The notes under the pieces were generated by a model. That model saw only the letters and a list, made by a program, of their open reading frames with translations, was not told the origin of the DNA and did not search any database. DNA of 64,000 nt. Origin: Papaver somniferum (Eukaryota > Streptophyta > Magnoliopsida > Ranunculales > Papaveraceae). A program made the position numbers and the translations under genes. Shown here one piece after another: positions 23,693 to 33,310 of the stretch (positions are counted from its first letter, which is position 1; every line of letters starts with the position of its first letter). Location: the NCBI RefSeq assembly GCF_003573695.1, contig NC_039367.1, forward strand, positions 162,890,542 through 162,954,541, written 5' to 3'.

Positions 23693-24242
23693 GGCTAATT
23701 TTTATGGGCAAGATATCTAGCTGCTAGATTGGTCATCACGTTAGCTAGGACAACCTCCTAAGTCTTATGGTATTTTTAATCTAGCAGCGAAACGCTGAAT
23801 CACACAGCGCTGAACGCTGAACCAAACAACCTCACGTGATTTTATTTTCCACACAACTAATCATTATCATTTCTCTCCATCTTTTTCCTCTCTCTCCATC
23901 CTTTTTTCCTTTCTCTCTCTCCCTTCTTTTCCTCTCTCTCCCCCTCTTTTTCCTCTCTCTCTCCCTTCTTTCCTCTCTCTCTCCCTCTTTTTCCTCTCTC
24001 TCCATCAGGTTTTCTCTACACATTTAGTAAAAAATATAGAGCGCTTTATGGTTCAGCGTTTATGTCACTTTTTCAGCGTTGAATGATTCAACATTTCAAT
24101 CTCGCTGCTAGTTGAACTGCGAGCAAATGGTAAGAGAGAGAAGTAGAGAGAAGTATTGTTAACTTTTTTCCCATACTTTTTTCTTGATTTACAACACTTT
24201 TTGGCCAATCTAGCAGCTCAATCTAGCCCATAGAGATTAGCC
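23693..24242. mobile_element. Tourist-like (PIF/Harbinger) MITE
   Basis: Inverted ends GGCTAATTTTTATGGGCAAG and GGCTAATCTCTATGGGCTAG continue into a shared GCTGCTAGATTGG. The element is flanked by TTA on both sides (23690-23692, 24243-24245), the Harbinger target duplication. The interior has CAGCG(T/C)T(G/T) words near both ends and a CT-rich tract. No transposase. Confidence 0.9.
23868..24010. repeat. CT-rich microsatellite inside the Tourist MITE
   Basis: A pyrimidine tract of CTCTCTCC and CTTTTTCCTCT words. It creates artefactual ORFs on both strands (Leu/Ser/Phe-rich on plus, Arg/Glu-rich on minus) that should not be annotated. Confidence 0.9.
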
Positions 24243-24245
24243 TTA

Positions 24246-24689
24246 AATTCGTCCTCTTCCAACAAGACAGCAATGACAAAAAGCCGTTTCTAGAAATTTT
24301 GTATATTTTTTGAAAAAATGTACATTAAAATAATGTAATGTTTGAGTGATAACTTTGTGGAACCCAAGATGTTGCAATTTTCTTTTTATATTGATAATGC
24401 AATCGATTCTTCAGTTCCGTTTTCTGTTACAAGCTTGACACAATTATAGATATAGAGATGGTGTAAAATGGCATTTAACGCAATCCCTATCCAAATATTT
24501 TCCATGACATTTTTGTTATAGAAAAAAGAGATGTCAGCTGCTTTCTTAATTTTGTATATCTAGAAGTTAAGACAAAGACATTTACTTTGTAGTTAATAGC
24601 AGGACCAATTTTATTTCCAAAATCCTTATTAATTTTATATCTATGTTCATTTGGTTTGGCATATCTTCCCACCAGCTATTTTAGAGTTG
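24246..24689. other. Non-coding AT-rich stretch
   Basis: No gene or element border recognised. The part after 24480 may be the 3' untranslated region of the minus-strand LINE that starts at 24690. Confidence 0.3.
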
Positions 24690-25905
24690 GTGAAGAATCA
24701 TTTCGGAAGATGGCTTCGATAACCACTACATTCAGTTGCCCGGAAGGCAGCTTCCGCTAATTTTTCTTCTAATTCTCTTGTATTGCAATCTGCATAGGAT
24801 CCCCTAGCTTCAATTTTGGTACATGTGTCGTCAATAAGAGTTGGTCCAACACTTGAAGTAGTGATAGGGTTGTGCATTGACAATGCTATTTTTATTCTCA
24901 AGCTCATGTAAGTCAATTCTTTTGCTGGTTCTCTATCCATTATCTATAAGGTCTGATCTTTCATAGGATTGTAGTAAAGGGTCTGCATAATGTTATATGT
25001 TAAGCTGTTTACATGCATCAAGCTATTAATGAACCTTGATGTATTCACACTATTTGGTAAAGGGTCTGCATAATGTTATATCTAAAACTTTTTGTTTTGT
25101 TGTATTCGCACTGTTTTGAATTGTTTTTTGGAAGCTAGACTTACACCTTGGTTTCCAAATATGCCAACTAACAAGATCACAGAATTCAGGATAACCAGAA
25201 TACATTTCCCTTTGTTTTCATCTTTGAACGAAGAATTTAACCATTCATAGAAAGTATGACAGCTTTCACTAACAAGATTCATATCATAGTTCAAATGCAT
25301 CCATATCTGGGTTGTAAAGTTACATTCAAGAAAAAAATGGGTTAAAGATTCTTCACATGTGTTGCACAAGAAACATTTTGTATCAATTTCAGGGAGAACT
25401 GCAGTCATCCTCAATCTTGTTGGAAGGATAGAATGTGTCGCTTTTCATATAAAGAGCTTAATAGATGGTGTTGTGTTGGGAATCCATATTTTTCCCCATT
25501 CAATTGTAGTGTAATTTGAATTATTTATTGAATCATAAAGGGAATGCACAGTGAATTTACCTTTTGTGTTTAAATTCCAGTTTGCACTATCTTCTTCGTC
25601 GTGTATTGGGATGTTTATTTGCACTATCTTTTCTACAGTCAGTTGATCAAAGCAGGCATGCAATTTATATATATCCCACTTTTTGTTTTCGGTGAATAGG
25701 TGTCTTACCTTACTTAAGTTTCTAGTGCATCTTTCCGGTTTGGTGACAGGGGCTACGGTAGCTGGGATCCACTGATTCTCCCAGATATTTACAAGATTAC
25801 CATTTCTGATTGTCCAATTGCAACTATTTTTTATCTTTTGTATACCATTATGTATTCCTTTCCGGACCCATCTACCTCTTGTACTCGGTTTTGTTTTCAT
25901 ATGTA
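24690..25905 (-). pseudogene. LINE C-terminal fragment (zf-RVT and RNase H-like tail)
   Basis: From 25900 downward the minus strand encodes GRWVRKGIHNGIQKIKNSC and IRNGNLVNIWENQWIP, the segment after the LINE reverse transcriptase. Next come GKFTVHSLYDSI and the zinc-knuckle CFLCNTCEESLTHFFLEC at about 25330-25365 (zf-RVT). A degraded RNase H-like tail ends near 24698. The frames are interrupted near 25440 and 24945. The reverse transcriptase itself is absent, so this is a 5'-truncated copy. An 80-base stretch with TAAAGGGTCTGCATAATG occurs twice (24976, 25056). Confidence 0.8.
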
Positions 25906-25934
25906 ATATATCATTGTTAGGAAAATATGTAATA

Positions 25935-26092
25935 TATCATTTTTTGGCCAGGAGCTTGACTCTCAAGTTAGAGGTCAGCGGATCGAATCTCCACTCACGA
26001 GTTCGAAGATCTCATGAAATACTCATTATATGTAGTTTAAAATCTAGTTTATAGTTTAAATGATAATGTATGTTATTTCCTATTAAAAAAAA
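25935..26092 (+). repeat. Possible tRNA-derived SINE
   Basis: GGCCAGGAGCTTGACTCTCA and GGATCGAATCTCC resemble the 5' end and B box of a tRNA-derived SINE. An AT-rich body and a short A run near 26085 follow. The A box is weak and no target duplication was confirmed. Confidence 0.35.
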
Positions 26093-26245
26093 GTTAGTTA
26101 AGGTTTTAGACACTTTTTTGGGAATTTTAAAGCAATTCATTCGATAAACTGCTAGAGAAGAGGTCACATTTTATATTATTACGGTTCTGCCTGCATTGAT
26201 AACATTGTTTCCTTTCCAATTTTCAGTCTACTACTCATTTTTTGT

Positions 26246-26413
26246 ACCAATGGTTCAAAACTTTGTACTTTTGACTTGTTAGGTAAAAGAATGGCGATCC
26301 TAAGTTTTGGTTTGTTAGTAAATAAAAGCACCAATGGTTCAAAACTTTGTACTTTTGACTTGTTAGGTAAAAAAATGGCGATCCTAAGTTTTGATTTGTT
26401 AGTAAATAAAAGC
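26246..26413. repeat. 84-bp tandem duplication
   Basis: Two units starting at 26246 and 26330, each ACCAATGGTTCAAAACTTTG through AATAAAAGC, differing at a few positions. It makes matching frames on both strands that are not genes. Confidence 0.9.
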
Positions 26414-26479
26414 GATCCAGAGTATTTAACATTTAGGGGTGTAAAGTTTACTCCTAGAATCTGATTTACTTCACTCTCG

Positions 26480-27010
26480 TATTTGACGGGTCAGTTTTAG
26501 GGCTGAAAACTTTTTGGATCAACCAATTAACCATATTTGGATTGGAACTTTTTGCTTCAAATATTAATATACCGAAGAGCACCAGATTAGGGACAACAGA
26601 GCAAATCTAGTCCACCAATTAATTGCTACCTAGTGTCAACAGTATAGCTACCTAGAACTTGGTCAAAAAGATCTATCAAATTACGCAAATGCTTTTTTTT
26701 TGATCGGTAAAGAATTTGGTGCTGGCGAGTTTCGAATTCAGGTCATTGATATCATCATCTAATGACTTTACCACTGTATTACAATGACACTGGCTTTTGC
26801 ACAAATGCGTTTGTTCAAGAGGGATATCGGCGTATCCATCATCATGCAAATGATGCTTGTGATGAAATTAACTTGTTAATGAAAAGTTTAGTATACATTG
26901 GAAATCCCCGTTCCCATTAAAATGGACAAACTAGAACCGAAAAGATTCAATGATAATTGAGATCATAGTTTGTGTTCCTTTATCACACGCAGATCCATCA
27001 TTTAGTTCAC
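26480..27010. repeat. Family A host repeat, copy 3 (partial)
   Basis: It shares the GGAACTTTTTGCT start (26537; compare 17008), the 'caaatctagtccac' phrase, and CATGCAAATGATGCTTG (26843; compare 17157) followed by TTTAGTA(C/T)AC with copies 2 and 4. It is interrupted by the SINE-like element at 26693-26800. Strongly diverged; no gene seen. Confidence 0.6.
26693..26800 (-). repeat. tRNA-derived SINE
   Basis: On minus: a tRNA-like head with ACAGTGGTAAAGTC (A box), GAATTCGAAACTC (B box), then a short body and an A run (plus-strand T run at 26693). Similar words lie on both sides (ACGCAAATGC at 26683, GCACAAATGC at 26798), a probable target duplication. Confidence 0.55.
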
Positions 27011-27499
27011 ACTTAAAGGCACTACTAACATTTGTATATATATACTCTAATTATGCATCATGTAAAAGAGTCTGGATGGGTGATAGTTTTCTTAGACTTC
27101 ATCGTTACATGGATTCGTTACTTTGCAAGTTGGTTATTAGGGAATGATGACATGTTGGAGATAACTTAAGAATTAAAGGATTTCTCATGTACAATCTTCC
27201 TCCTTGGGTTTTCAATAGGTTTGGGTATTAAATAGGTTAAGGAACAAGGTGGGTGATATATTATTGTTAATGGGAAAATTTATTTTAGGAAAACCAGACA
27301 TTGCATACCTTTCTCATCTTTCGCAGTTCCACCTGTGATAGTAGACCAATCAAATGTAACACAATACCCCCTCAGATGTGTTTTCTATAGCACACGCACC
27401 TTTATTTCCTTTTATTCCAAATTATCTAAGAGTAACTAGATAGGTGGTGTATTTGCACTAATTGTTTGCATTATTATGTTTTTAGTATAATCTCTGATG
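27011..27499. other. Unassigned AT-rich stretch
   Basis: No coding exon, repeat border or element end recognised. Confidence 0.3.
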
Positions 27500-27699
27500 T
27501 AGAGTTGTAAATTGGGTTGTGCTAGCACGAGCACATCCCGACACAACACGTTAAAATTTAAACACAATCCAGCCCAGCACGTGACTTAGTTCATCACGGC
27601 ACAACACGTTAGTTTTATGGGACGTGCTGAGTTTGACTAATCAGCACAGTAATCCAGCACAGCACGTGTCACAACACAACACGTTAAGAAGGCACACTA
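27500..27699. repeat. Left part of an interrupted hAT-like element
   Basis: It starts TAGAGTTGTAAATTGGGTTG, an hAT-type terminus. It continues with clustered CACAACACG, CCAGCCCAGCACG and CAGCACAGCACGTG words typical of hAT subterminal repeats. The same word set resumes at 31450-31610, so the two may be halves of one MITE split by later insertions. Confidence 0.5.
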
Positions 27700-28334
27700 T
27701 CTATCTAATTTAACTCCTTTAAAATCCTAACTCATTGGAGCCCCCACGTTGAATGGTCAGCGTCACCGTTCAACGAGAGAATAGTGAGTTTTCGAGAAGA
27801 CCACCATCGCTGAGAAAAGAGTTCTCACGTTAAACCTGGAGAGGACACTTGGCGATACTTTATTGGTCAAGAGGTTATAACTTGCAAAACACCCTATTTC
27901 AAATCCCGTCCGATTTAACCTAAATCTCATAACATCCTTGCAGAAATAACAATCATCCTTCCTTCCAGAATTAACAATTAATCATCCTTGAAGAAATCTT
28001 ACGATTCAGTGCTAAAATGTTTGGTATTACATAAGATCGTTCAAACGGTGAGGTCACGATCATCCTTACAGAAATCTTACATGACCCTGCAAAAAGGTTT
28101 GATTTACCTAAACTTTATGTGCATGAAATCATGGATTCGTGGGTGTGATTTCTTTTATATTGGCTGTTCTTTATATTCAAAACTCATAGTTGAGATCATC
28201 TGCTTCGATTTTATGTTTATTGTTCTATTTTTATTTTGCAGGTGATAATACATGGATATGATTCGATTTTCTATTGATTACTCAGTTAAAACTCTCTTCT
28301 TTTTCATAACCCTAGATTTCTGAATCTCTCAACA

Positions 28335-28436
28335 ATGGCGGATGGGACGGAGGAAGTAGAAGAGAAGAAAATCCATGTGTTTACGGTTTTAAAGAAAAGT
28401 TCTATTGTGTTGCACCAGTATCACTTCTCTACCCAG
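28335..28436 (+). pseudogene. Captured first exon, FHA-protein-like N-terminus
   Basis: ATG 28335 gives MADGTEEVEEKKIHVFTVLK then KSSIVLHQYHFSTQ to a donor CAG|GTAAAA at 28436. The EEKKIHVFTVLK phrase is reminiscent of plant FHA-domain proteins of the PS1 type, from memory only. No later exon of such a protein was recognised. It lies within the putative Helitron. Confidence 0.3.
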
Positions 28437-28871
28437 GTAAAATCACATCAGGCCATCTCTATTTGTTTGAAGTTTTCTTATTTTCTACTATATGAGTAGT
28501 TTGTTTCTGTCTACCAGGTAAGTTTATTACAGAGTTCACTATTTATTTGGTTGCCAATAAATTTTAGAGTATTTGCATTTGGAGAATACATTAGATAAAG
28601 GACTTGAAAATGCACCAAATTTATTTGATGTTGCTGGATTCAAAATTCTCCAATTTTTAGATGTAATGTAACCCTGTTGTTTAGTTCATACAAATGTTTT
28701 GTATTGACCTACCCGATATAACCACTGAACCACCAATGTTATAGATTTGAAATTCAAGATTTGTGATAATTATTGGTGTGGTTATGGCAGATGCTCTTTC
28801 TCGCATCTATTATTGTGGATGCGGCATCACTGAATGGTGGTTATAATTCACAGGCCACAAACTAAAAGCGT

Positions 28872-29081
28872 ATGGTGCTTATAACTCACAAGCCACAAAC
28901 TAAAAGCATATTCCTGTGGAAACACCTTCATTCTGTGTTAGCCAAGAAAAAAATGGTAAACCCTTATGCTTCACCTGTCATTGTGCAAGCACCTGCTGAA
29001 ATACGATTGACCAACTTTGCTGTTGGTTTTCTTATGATAGAAATGTCTCAGCTACTGTCTATAATACTGGTGCTACCGTAA
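28872..29081 (+). other. Unidentified 70-codon open frame
   Basis: The frame includes KKKMVNPYASPVIVQAPAE and an Ile/Leu-rich end. It is preceded by a short direct repeat (CACA(A/G)GCCACAAACTAAAAGC twice near 28850-28907). No family is recognised, and there are no supporting start or splice signals. It could be an exon fragment inside the putative Helitron. Confidence 0.2.
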
Positions 29082-30269
29082 TTAAGTGTACGATGTAGAG
29101 CTTTTGATCTAGAACCATGCATGGTGAGATGATCAAGTCTGGATCGACTCTTTGAACCAGTTTCATCCATCACTACTCCACCCAGGTTCGTTCATATTGG
29201 GATTTTATTAAGAACACTTGAATCAATTTGTACTAAGCCTTTCACGAAATAGATATGATTTCAGAAATTCTTTTATTTATTTTTTTCATTTTTCCAATGC
29301 AATTTTGGAGTCTTATTAAATATTTGGATACATATACAGATAGTGATGATGTTCTGTGAAGATCCACTAAATCCTATCATTATTACTCCTCTGGGTATGG
29401 GGAATGTGAAACCACAACACTTCGCAAGATATAGATGAATAACACAATTGCAGCTATGATCATACTGCTGGTGGCAATCGGATCTTACACCGTTTTCCAA
29501 TCAATGCAGGCTGGTCAGACCCAATTAGTAATTTCAGTACAATGGTAGTATTATGAGTTATATATTCAACTGGAACATGGTATGAGTACACCAACCGATA
29601 CAGGGGTCAATCTTATAATGGTTGGAATGTGGTATGAGTACGCTAACGCGAAGATGATAATCGTGGTTTGGGTGAACTGTTTCAAGGGCGCCTTGATGAT
29701 GGAACCATTAATATAAGTGATTAAACTCATTTATATTTTTACACGTCTTACAATAATGAGTGTTTTGTCTGATAGTTTGCCCAAATTTTTTATTCATTTT
29801 GATAATTGTCAAGAAATGCTGTCCAATTTATTCATGGAGACTCTTGAATTCATTAAACTAAATGTTACTGTACAAGGCCTTGAACTTTGCTTTTGAAGGG
29901 TTACTTTTTAGTTTCAAAAAGGACAAAAAGGTTTACTGAGAATAGTTCACCGGTAATTATCAGTTAGTTTCTTAATAAATGTAAGAAGAACGGTTGTTTA
30001 CAGCATTAATAGAATTACAATAAAAAAAGGAATATTTTAAAACTCTAATTTTGTTTTAAAAGTATTGTATTTTACTTTGATCTCTAATATCTCTTATTTT
30101 TTGCTGGATCAGAGTGTTAGATTATGCAATGCTGGCGAAGACTGTACTGAGAGAGGTCTTCAAACACGGTGGTGCAATCATACAGTGAGGAGGTAACGGT
30201 TAAAGTGATGCTCTAACTTTTTCTTTTTAATCATAATTTTCACATTCTCCATTTTCCTAAGCATGCATC

Positions 30270-30450
30270 TGGGCGAGGAGAAGCCGAGCCACACCAAATC
30301 AAAAATGTATGGGGACGGAGCGACGCGAAGCCGAGCCACACCAAATATAAATCCTACGAGGCAGGGAGGGGAGAAGCCCCACGACACCAAATAAAAACGC
30401 ACGACGGGCGAGGCAAAACCACATCACAACAAACTAAAAATATGGTCAAA
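30270..30450. repeat. GC-rich minisatellite, units about 50-60 bp
   Basis: Three to four degenerate units built on GAAGCCGAGCCACACCAAAT, then GAAGCCCCACGACACCAAAT, then AAAACCACATCACAACAAA. They lie directly upstream of the putative Helitron 3' end. GC content contrasts with the AT-rich flanks. Confidence 0.7.
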
Positions 30451-30522
30451 AAGTAAAAAGAAACAAATGATGATTTTCGGGTCTGCCCGGTGCGTAACAC
30501 GTGCACAAAATCTAGTAATATG

Positions 30523-31255
30523 TAGGGGTGTAAATTCGGGCAGGCCGGGCCGCCCGACCCAAAAACTATGACAGGCCAGGCAGGCCAGGCTTAATATTTG
30601 TGAGCCGTAAACAAATTCAGGCCGGACAGGCCGGGCACAAGTAGATAATTTGCTACCCAAAGACCGCCCAAAGCCCGCTTTTTATACGGGCAGGCCAGAT
30701 CGGGCCGGACAGGCCACTATTTTGAATTTTTTTTTTTTTAAGTTTAAATTTTCAAATGAACGGTATTAAATACAATATCCTTTCCTTTCCAACATCGCAT
30801 ATCGTAAGTGATAGTATTATTTTATATTTAAATTACACTGACAAATTTTTAATTTTAGCCTATAATAAATAATTAATTAGAGTACAATAAACTTTCTAAT
30901 AAGAAAATATATTACCATTAATGTTTTGAAAAGGTTAATTATAAGTAAAAAAACAATTATATATTTTATTTTTCTTGACACAAAATTGACAATTATAAAA
31001 TTGTAACTTTTAAGTCTTTTTAAGAGGATATTAAATGATTAATGACACATAGAAGGCTTTCAGGCCGGGCACCAGGCCGGATATCAGGCCGGGCATCATA
31101 ATTAATCGCAAAGCCCGAAACCGCCCAATAAATTAATCCAGGCCAGGCCGGGTGGTCCATGACGGGCCATAACAGGCTTTGGGCTACTTCGGGTACAGGC
31201 GGGCTCGGGCGGATACAGGCAGGCCGAGTATTTTCGGGTATTATTTACACCCCTA
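30523..31255. mobile_element. hAT MITE with perfect 8-bp target duplication
   Basis: Ends TAGGGGTGTAAAT and ATTTACACCCCTA are perfect inverted repeats. GTAATATG flanks both sides (30515-30522 and 31256-31263). The subterminal regions are packed with CAGGCCGGGC words while the middle is AT-rich; no ORF fits a transposase. It landed on the end of the putative Helitron. Confidence 0.95.
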
Positions 31256-31449
31256 GTAATATGTATAAAATACTACACAATATCCCCCAATACATCACAT
31301 TTTATGTATATTTCATAAAAAAAGAAAAAAAACAAAACTATTATTCTATCCAGTCATTGACATTTTATTATCATTATGTTGATTTATTTTCATGAAAACA
31401 CATGCAAACCTAAATATTTGGAAAACATTAAATTTAAAATAAATGTGTC

Positions 31450-31620
31450 TGGCACAGCTCATCGCGTTTATTTTTCTACCACAGTCCAGCCCAACACGCC
31501 TTCTAGCGACACATCATAATCTACGGCACAGCACAACACGACACATAGCACGCTAAGTACGCAATTTCGTGGGCTAAATTGTGTTGGGCCGACACGTTTT
31601 ACACATGTTAAATCGAACAA
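31450..31620. repeat. Right part of the interrupted hAT-like element
   Basis: It contains CCAGCCCAACACG, CGGCACAGCACAACACGACA and GTGTTGGGCCGACACG, matching the word set of 27500-27699. The end near 31610 (ACACATGTTA) is only a weak inverted match to the left terminus. CATCTAATG after it resembles CTCTGATG before 27500, a possible decayed duplication. Confidence 0.45.
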
Positions 31621-31782
31621 CATCTAATGTCTACGGTTCCATAATTCGGATAATGAAAGAGCTAGAATGTCGTTTGGATGGGACACTTAAATCAATTCCA
31701 AAAAAATCCCAGCTCAATTAATGGAATTTGTAAACAAGAATTACAATAATATTTTCTTTGTTTGAAAAGAAGGAGATGTTAA

Positions 31783-31983
31783 GCAAGATATGAATTCTTC
31801 GAATATGAATTCTCTAGTCACAAGAATCAAAGTTGCGGATGTAACCTTTGAATTCATTAAGTTTGGATATGTGCCAAAACTTGTAGATGCATTGGCTCAT
31901 TCGTTATGTCAAATTTCTATGCAAGATTGGTTGTGTGTCAACTGCCCACCTGGTTGTATTTATTCGAAGCTCAATGTAGGATA
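31783..31983 (+). pseudogene. LINE RNase H-like C-terminal remnant
   Basis: The plus frame reads FEFIKFGYVPKLVDALAHSL then QDWLCVNCPPGCI and ends at TAG 31981-31983. This resembles the end of the RNase H domain of plant LINEs, where a VPR-x-N-x-xAD-x-LA motif is followed by W...PP. Catalytic residues upstream are not present. Short, so moderate confidence only. Confidence 0.4.
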
Positions 31984-32142
31984 GAGAAATCTATGGACCT
32001 ACCATTAAACAGGCCCATAATATCAATACCGAATTTGATGGAGAAGTCTATGGAGTATATATTTGCCGGGTAAGGCGCGAAGGTAGAGAGGTGTCCCGAG
32101 AGAGAAAAAAAGAGAGAGGGTAAAGCGATGACGGATCAGCGT

Positions 32143-33192
32143 TAGGGATGGCAATTTGCCCCACCCAAACCCATCTCCGTGGGAATCCGTCCCTATAGAT
32201 CAGGGTTTTACCCGTATAAATGGGGAACGGAACGGGGTACGGAAAATTCCCGAAAGTAGTGATGCGGGATGGGGTGGGATGGGATTCAAGATCTCCGCCC
32301 CATACCCGCCCCATACCATAACCTATTATATCTGATCGAGGAACTTTTTTGGAAGATAACGAAGAAGATCATGATGAGATGATTAATATGGAGGAAGATG
32401 GTTAAGCAAGTCTTATGGTGGAATCCATCCATCTTCCATCTTCCACGCCACCTAAGCACTTGGAACTGTGGATGGAAGCGCAAGTGTAATGATGGAATAG
32501 TAGAAACGCTATTCTTAATAGAGCTAAAAAAACGCAATTAAGAATGGAGCTAAAAAAACGTAATTAAGAAGGGAGCTTTTTTTTTCAGCCGTTAGATTTC
32601 AACAACTCATTTTAGATCTACGGATAAAAAAACGCAATTCTTAATGGCGTTTTTTTAGCGCCAATCTTATTTGTGTTTAGCGCTATTCTTATTGGCGTTT
32701 AGATGGATTCCACGAACCCTTCCACCAAACCATGAAACCCTCCTTGGATTTTTTGTGAAAGCCCCAACTTGGAAGCCACTAGACTAGACATTCCATGGTT
32801 TTTCCACACTTGGAATAGGTTGGATTCCACCATAAGACTTGCTCTAATGAGGAACTAAGAAGTAAAAGGAACCATAATACTTAATTGTGTGGATCAATTG
32901 TTTCCTTTATTTTTCAGTTTTAGTTGGTTATTATAAACTTAAAATTTTAAAATGCACTGCTTAGGTTAGTATCATTGTTTGAACCATTATAATTATTATT
33001 ATTTACAAAATTTTAAATATTTATTGTAACGTTATGGTAACTCATGAGAAATCCATCCCCTACGGGGATCCCCCATACCCGTCCCCGCCCCATTCTTCTG
33101 GGGAACGGGTAGGGAATGGGTTTTGGTTTTTGAACGGGGTAGGGGATGGGATTCAAGGTCCCCGCCCCAAACCCTCCTCATTGCCATCCCTA
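32143..33192. mobile_element. 1.05-kb hAT-like non-autonomous element
   Basis: Ends TAGGGATGGCAAT and ATTGCCATCCCTA are perfect inverted repeats with an 8-bp duplication ATCAGCGT on both sides (32135-32142 and 33193-33200). Subterminal regions are GC-rich with repeated GGGGATGGG/CCCCGCCCC words. A second MITE sits inside. Confidence 0.95.
32405..32843. mobile_element. MITE nested in the hAT-like element
   Basis: Inverted ends AGCAAGTCTTATGGTGGAAT and its complement at 32824-32843 enclose 440 bases with repeated AGCGCTA/TTTTTTAGCGCC and AACGCAATTAAGAA words. The flanks TTA on the left and CTAA on the right suggest a degenerate Harbinger-type duplication. No transposase. Confidence 0.75.
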
Positions 33193-33270
33193 ATCAGCGT
33201 TCAAATTCAAAGAGATCAAACGCTAAACGTTCGCGTTCAAGGACTGTGCCTGTCTGGTAATTCTATTTAA

Positions 33271-33310
33271 CTAGTTGTTGCGCTCGTGCAACGACCTATA
33301 TATTTTGCAG
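33271..33310 (-). mobile_element. Helitron 3' terminus on the minus strand
   Basis: On minus the sequence reads GTTGCACGAGCGCAACAACTAG followed by T: a stem (GTTGC ... GCAAC) then CTAG|T, as in plant Helitrons. The body would extend to higher coordinates. I could not place its 5' end; 33311-35302 contains no Rep/helicase frame. Confidence 0.6.

Larger units (their letters stand above)
27700..30515 (+). mobile_element. Putative Helitron with exon-like content
   Basis: The left edge TCTATCTAATTT follows an A. The right edge has a GC-rich stem-loop-like GTGCGTAACACGTGCAC 7 bases before CTAG at 30512-30515, followed by T. A|TC...CTAG|T is the Helitron pattern. The boundaries also coincide with the gap between the two hAT-like parts. 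The interior holds exon-like fragments (28335-28435, 28872-29080) and a GC-rich minisatellite just before the 3' end. No Rep/helicase is present. The stem is imperfect, so the call is tentative. Confidence 0.45.

Noticed and set aside
23832..24027. Overlapping frames on both strands
   Set aside because: They are translations of a CT-rich microsatellite in a MITE; low complexity only.
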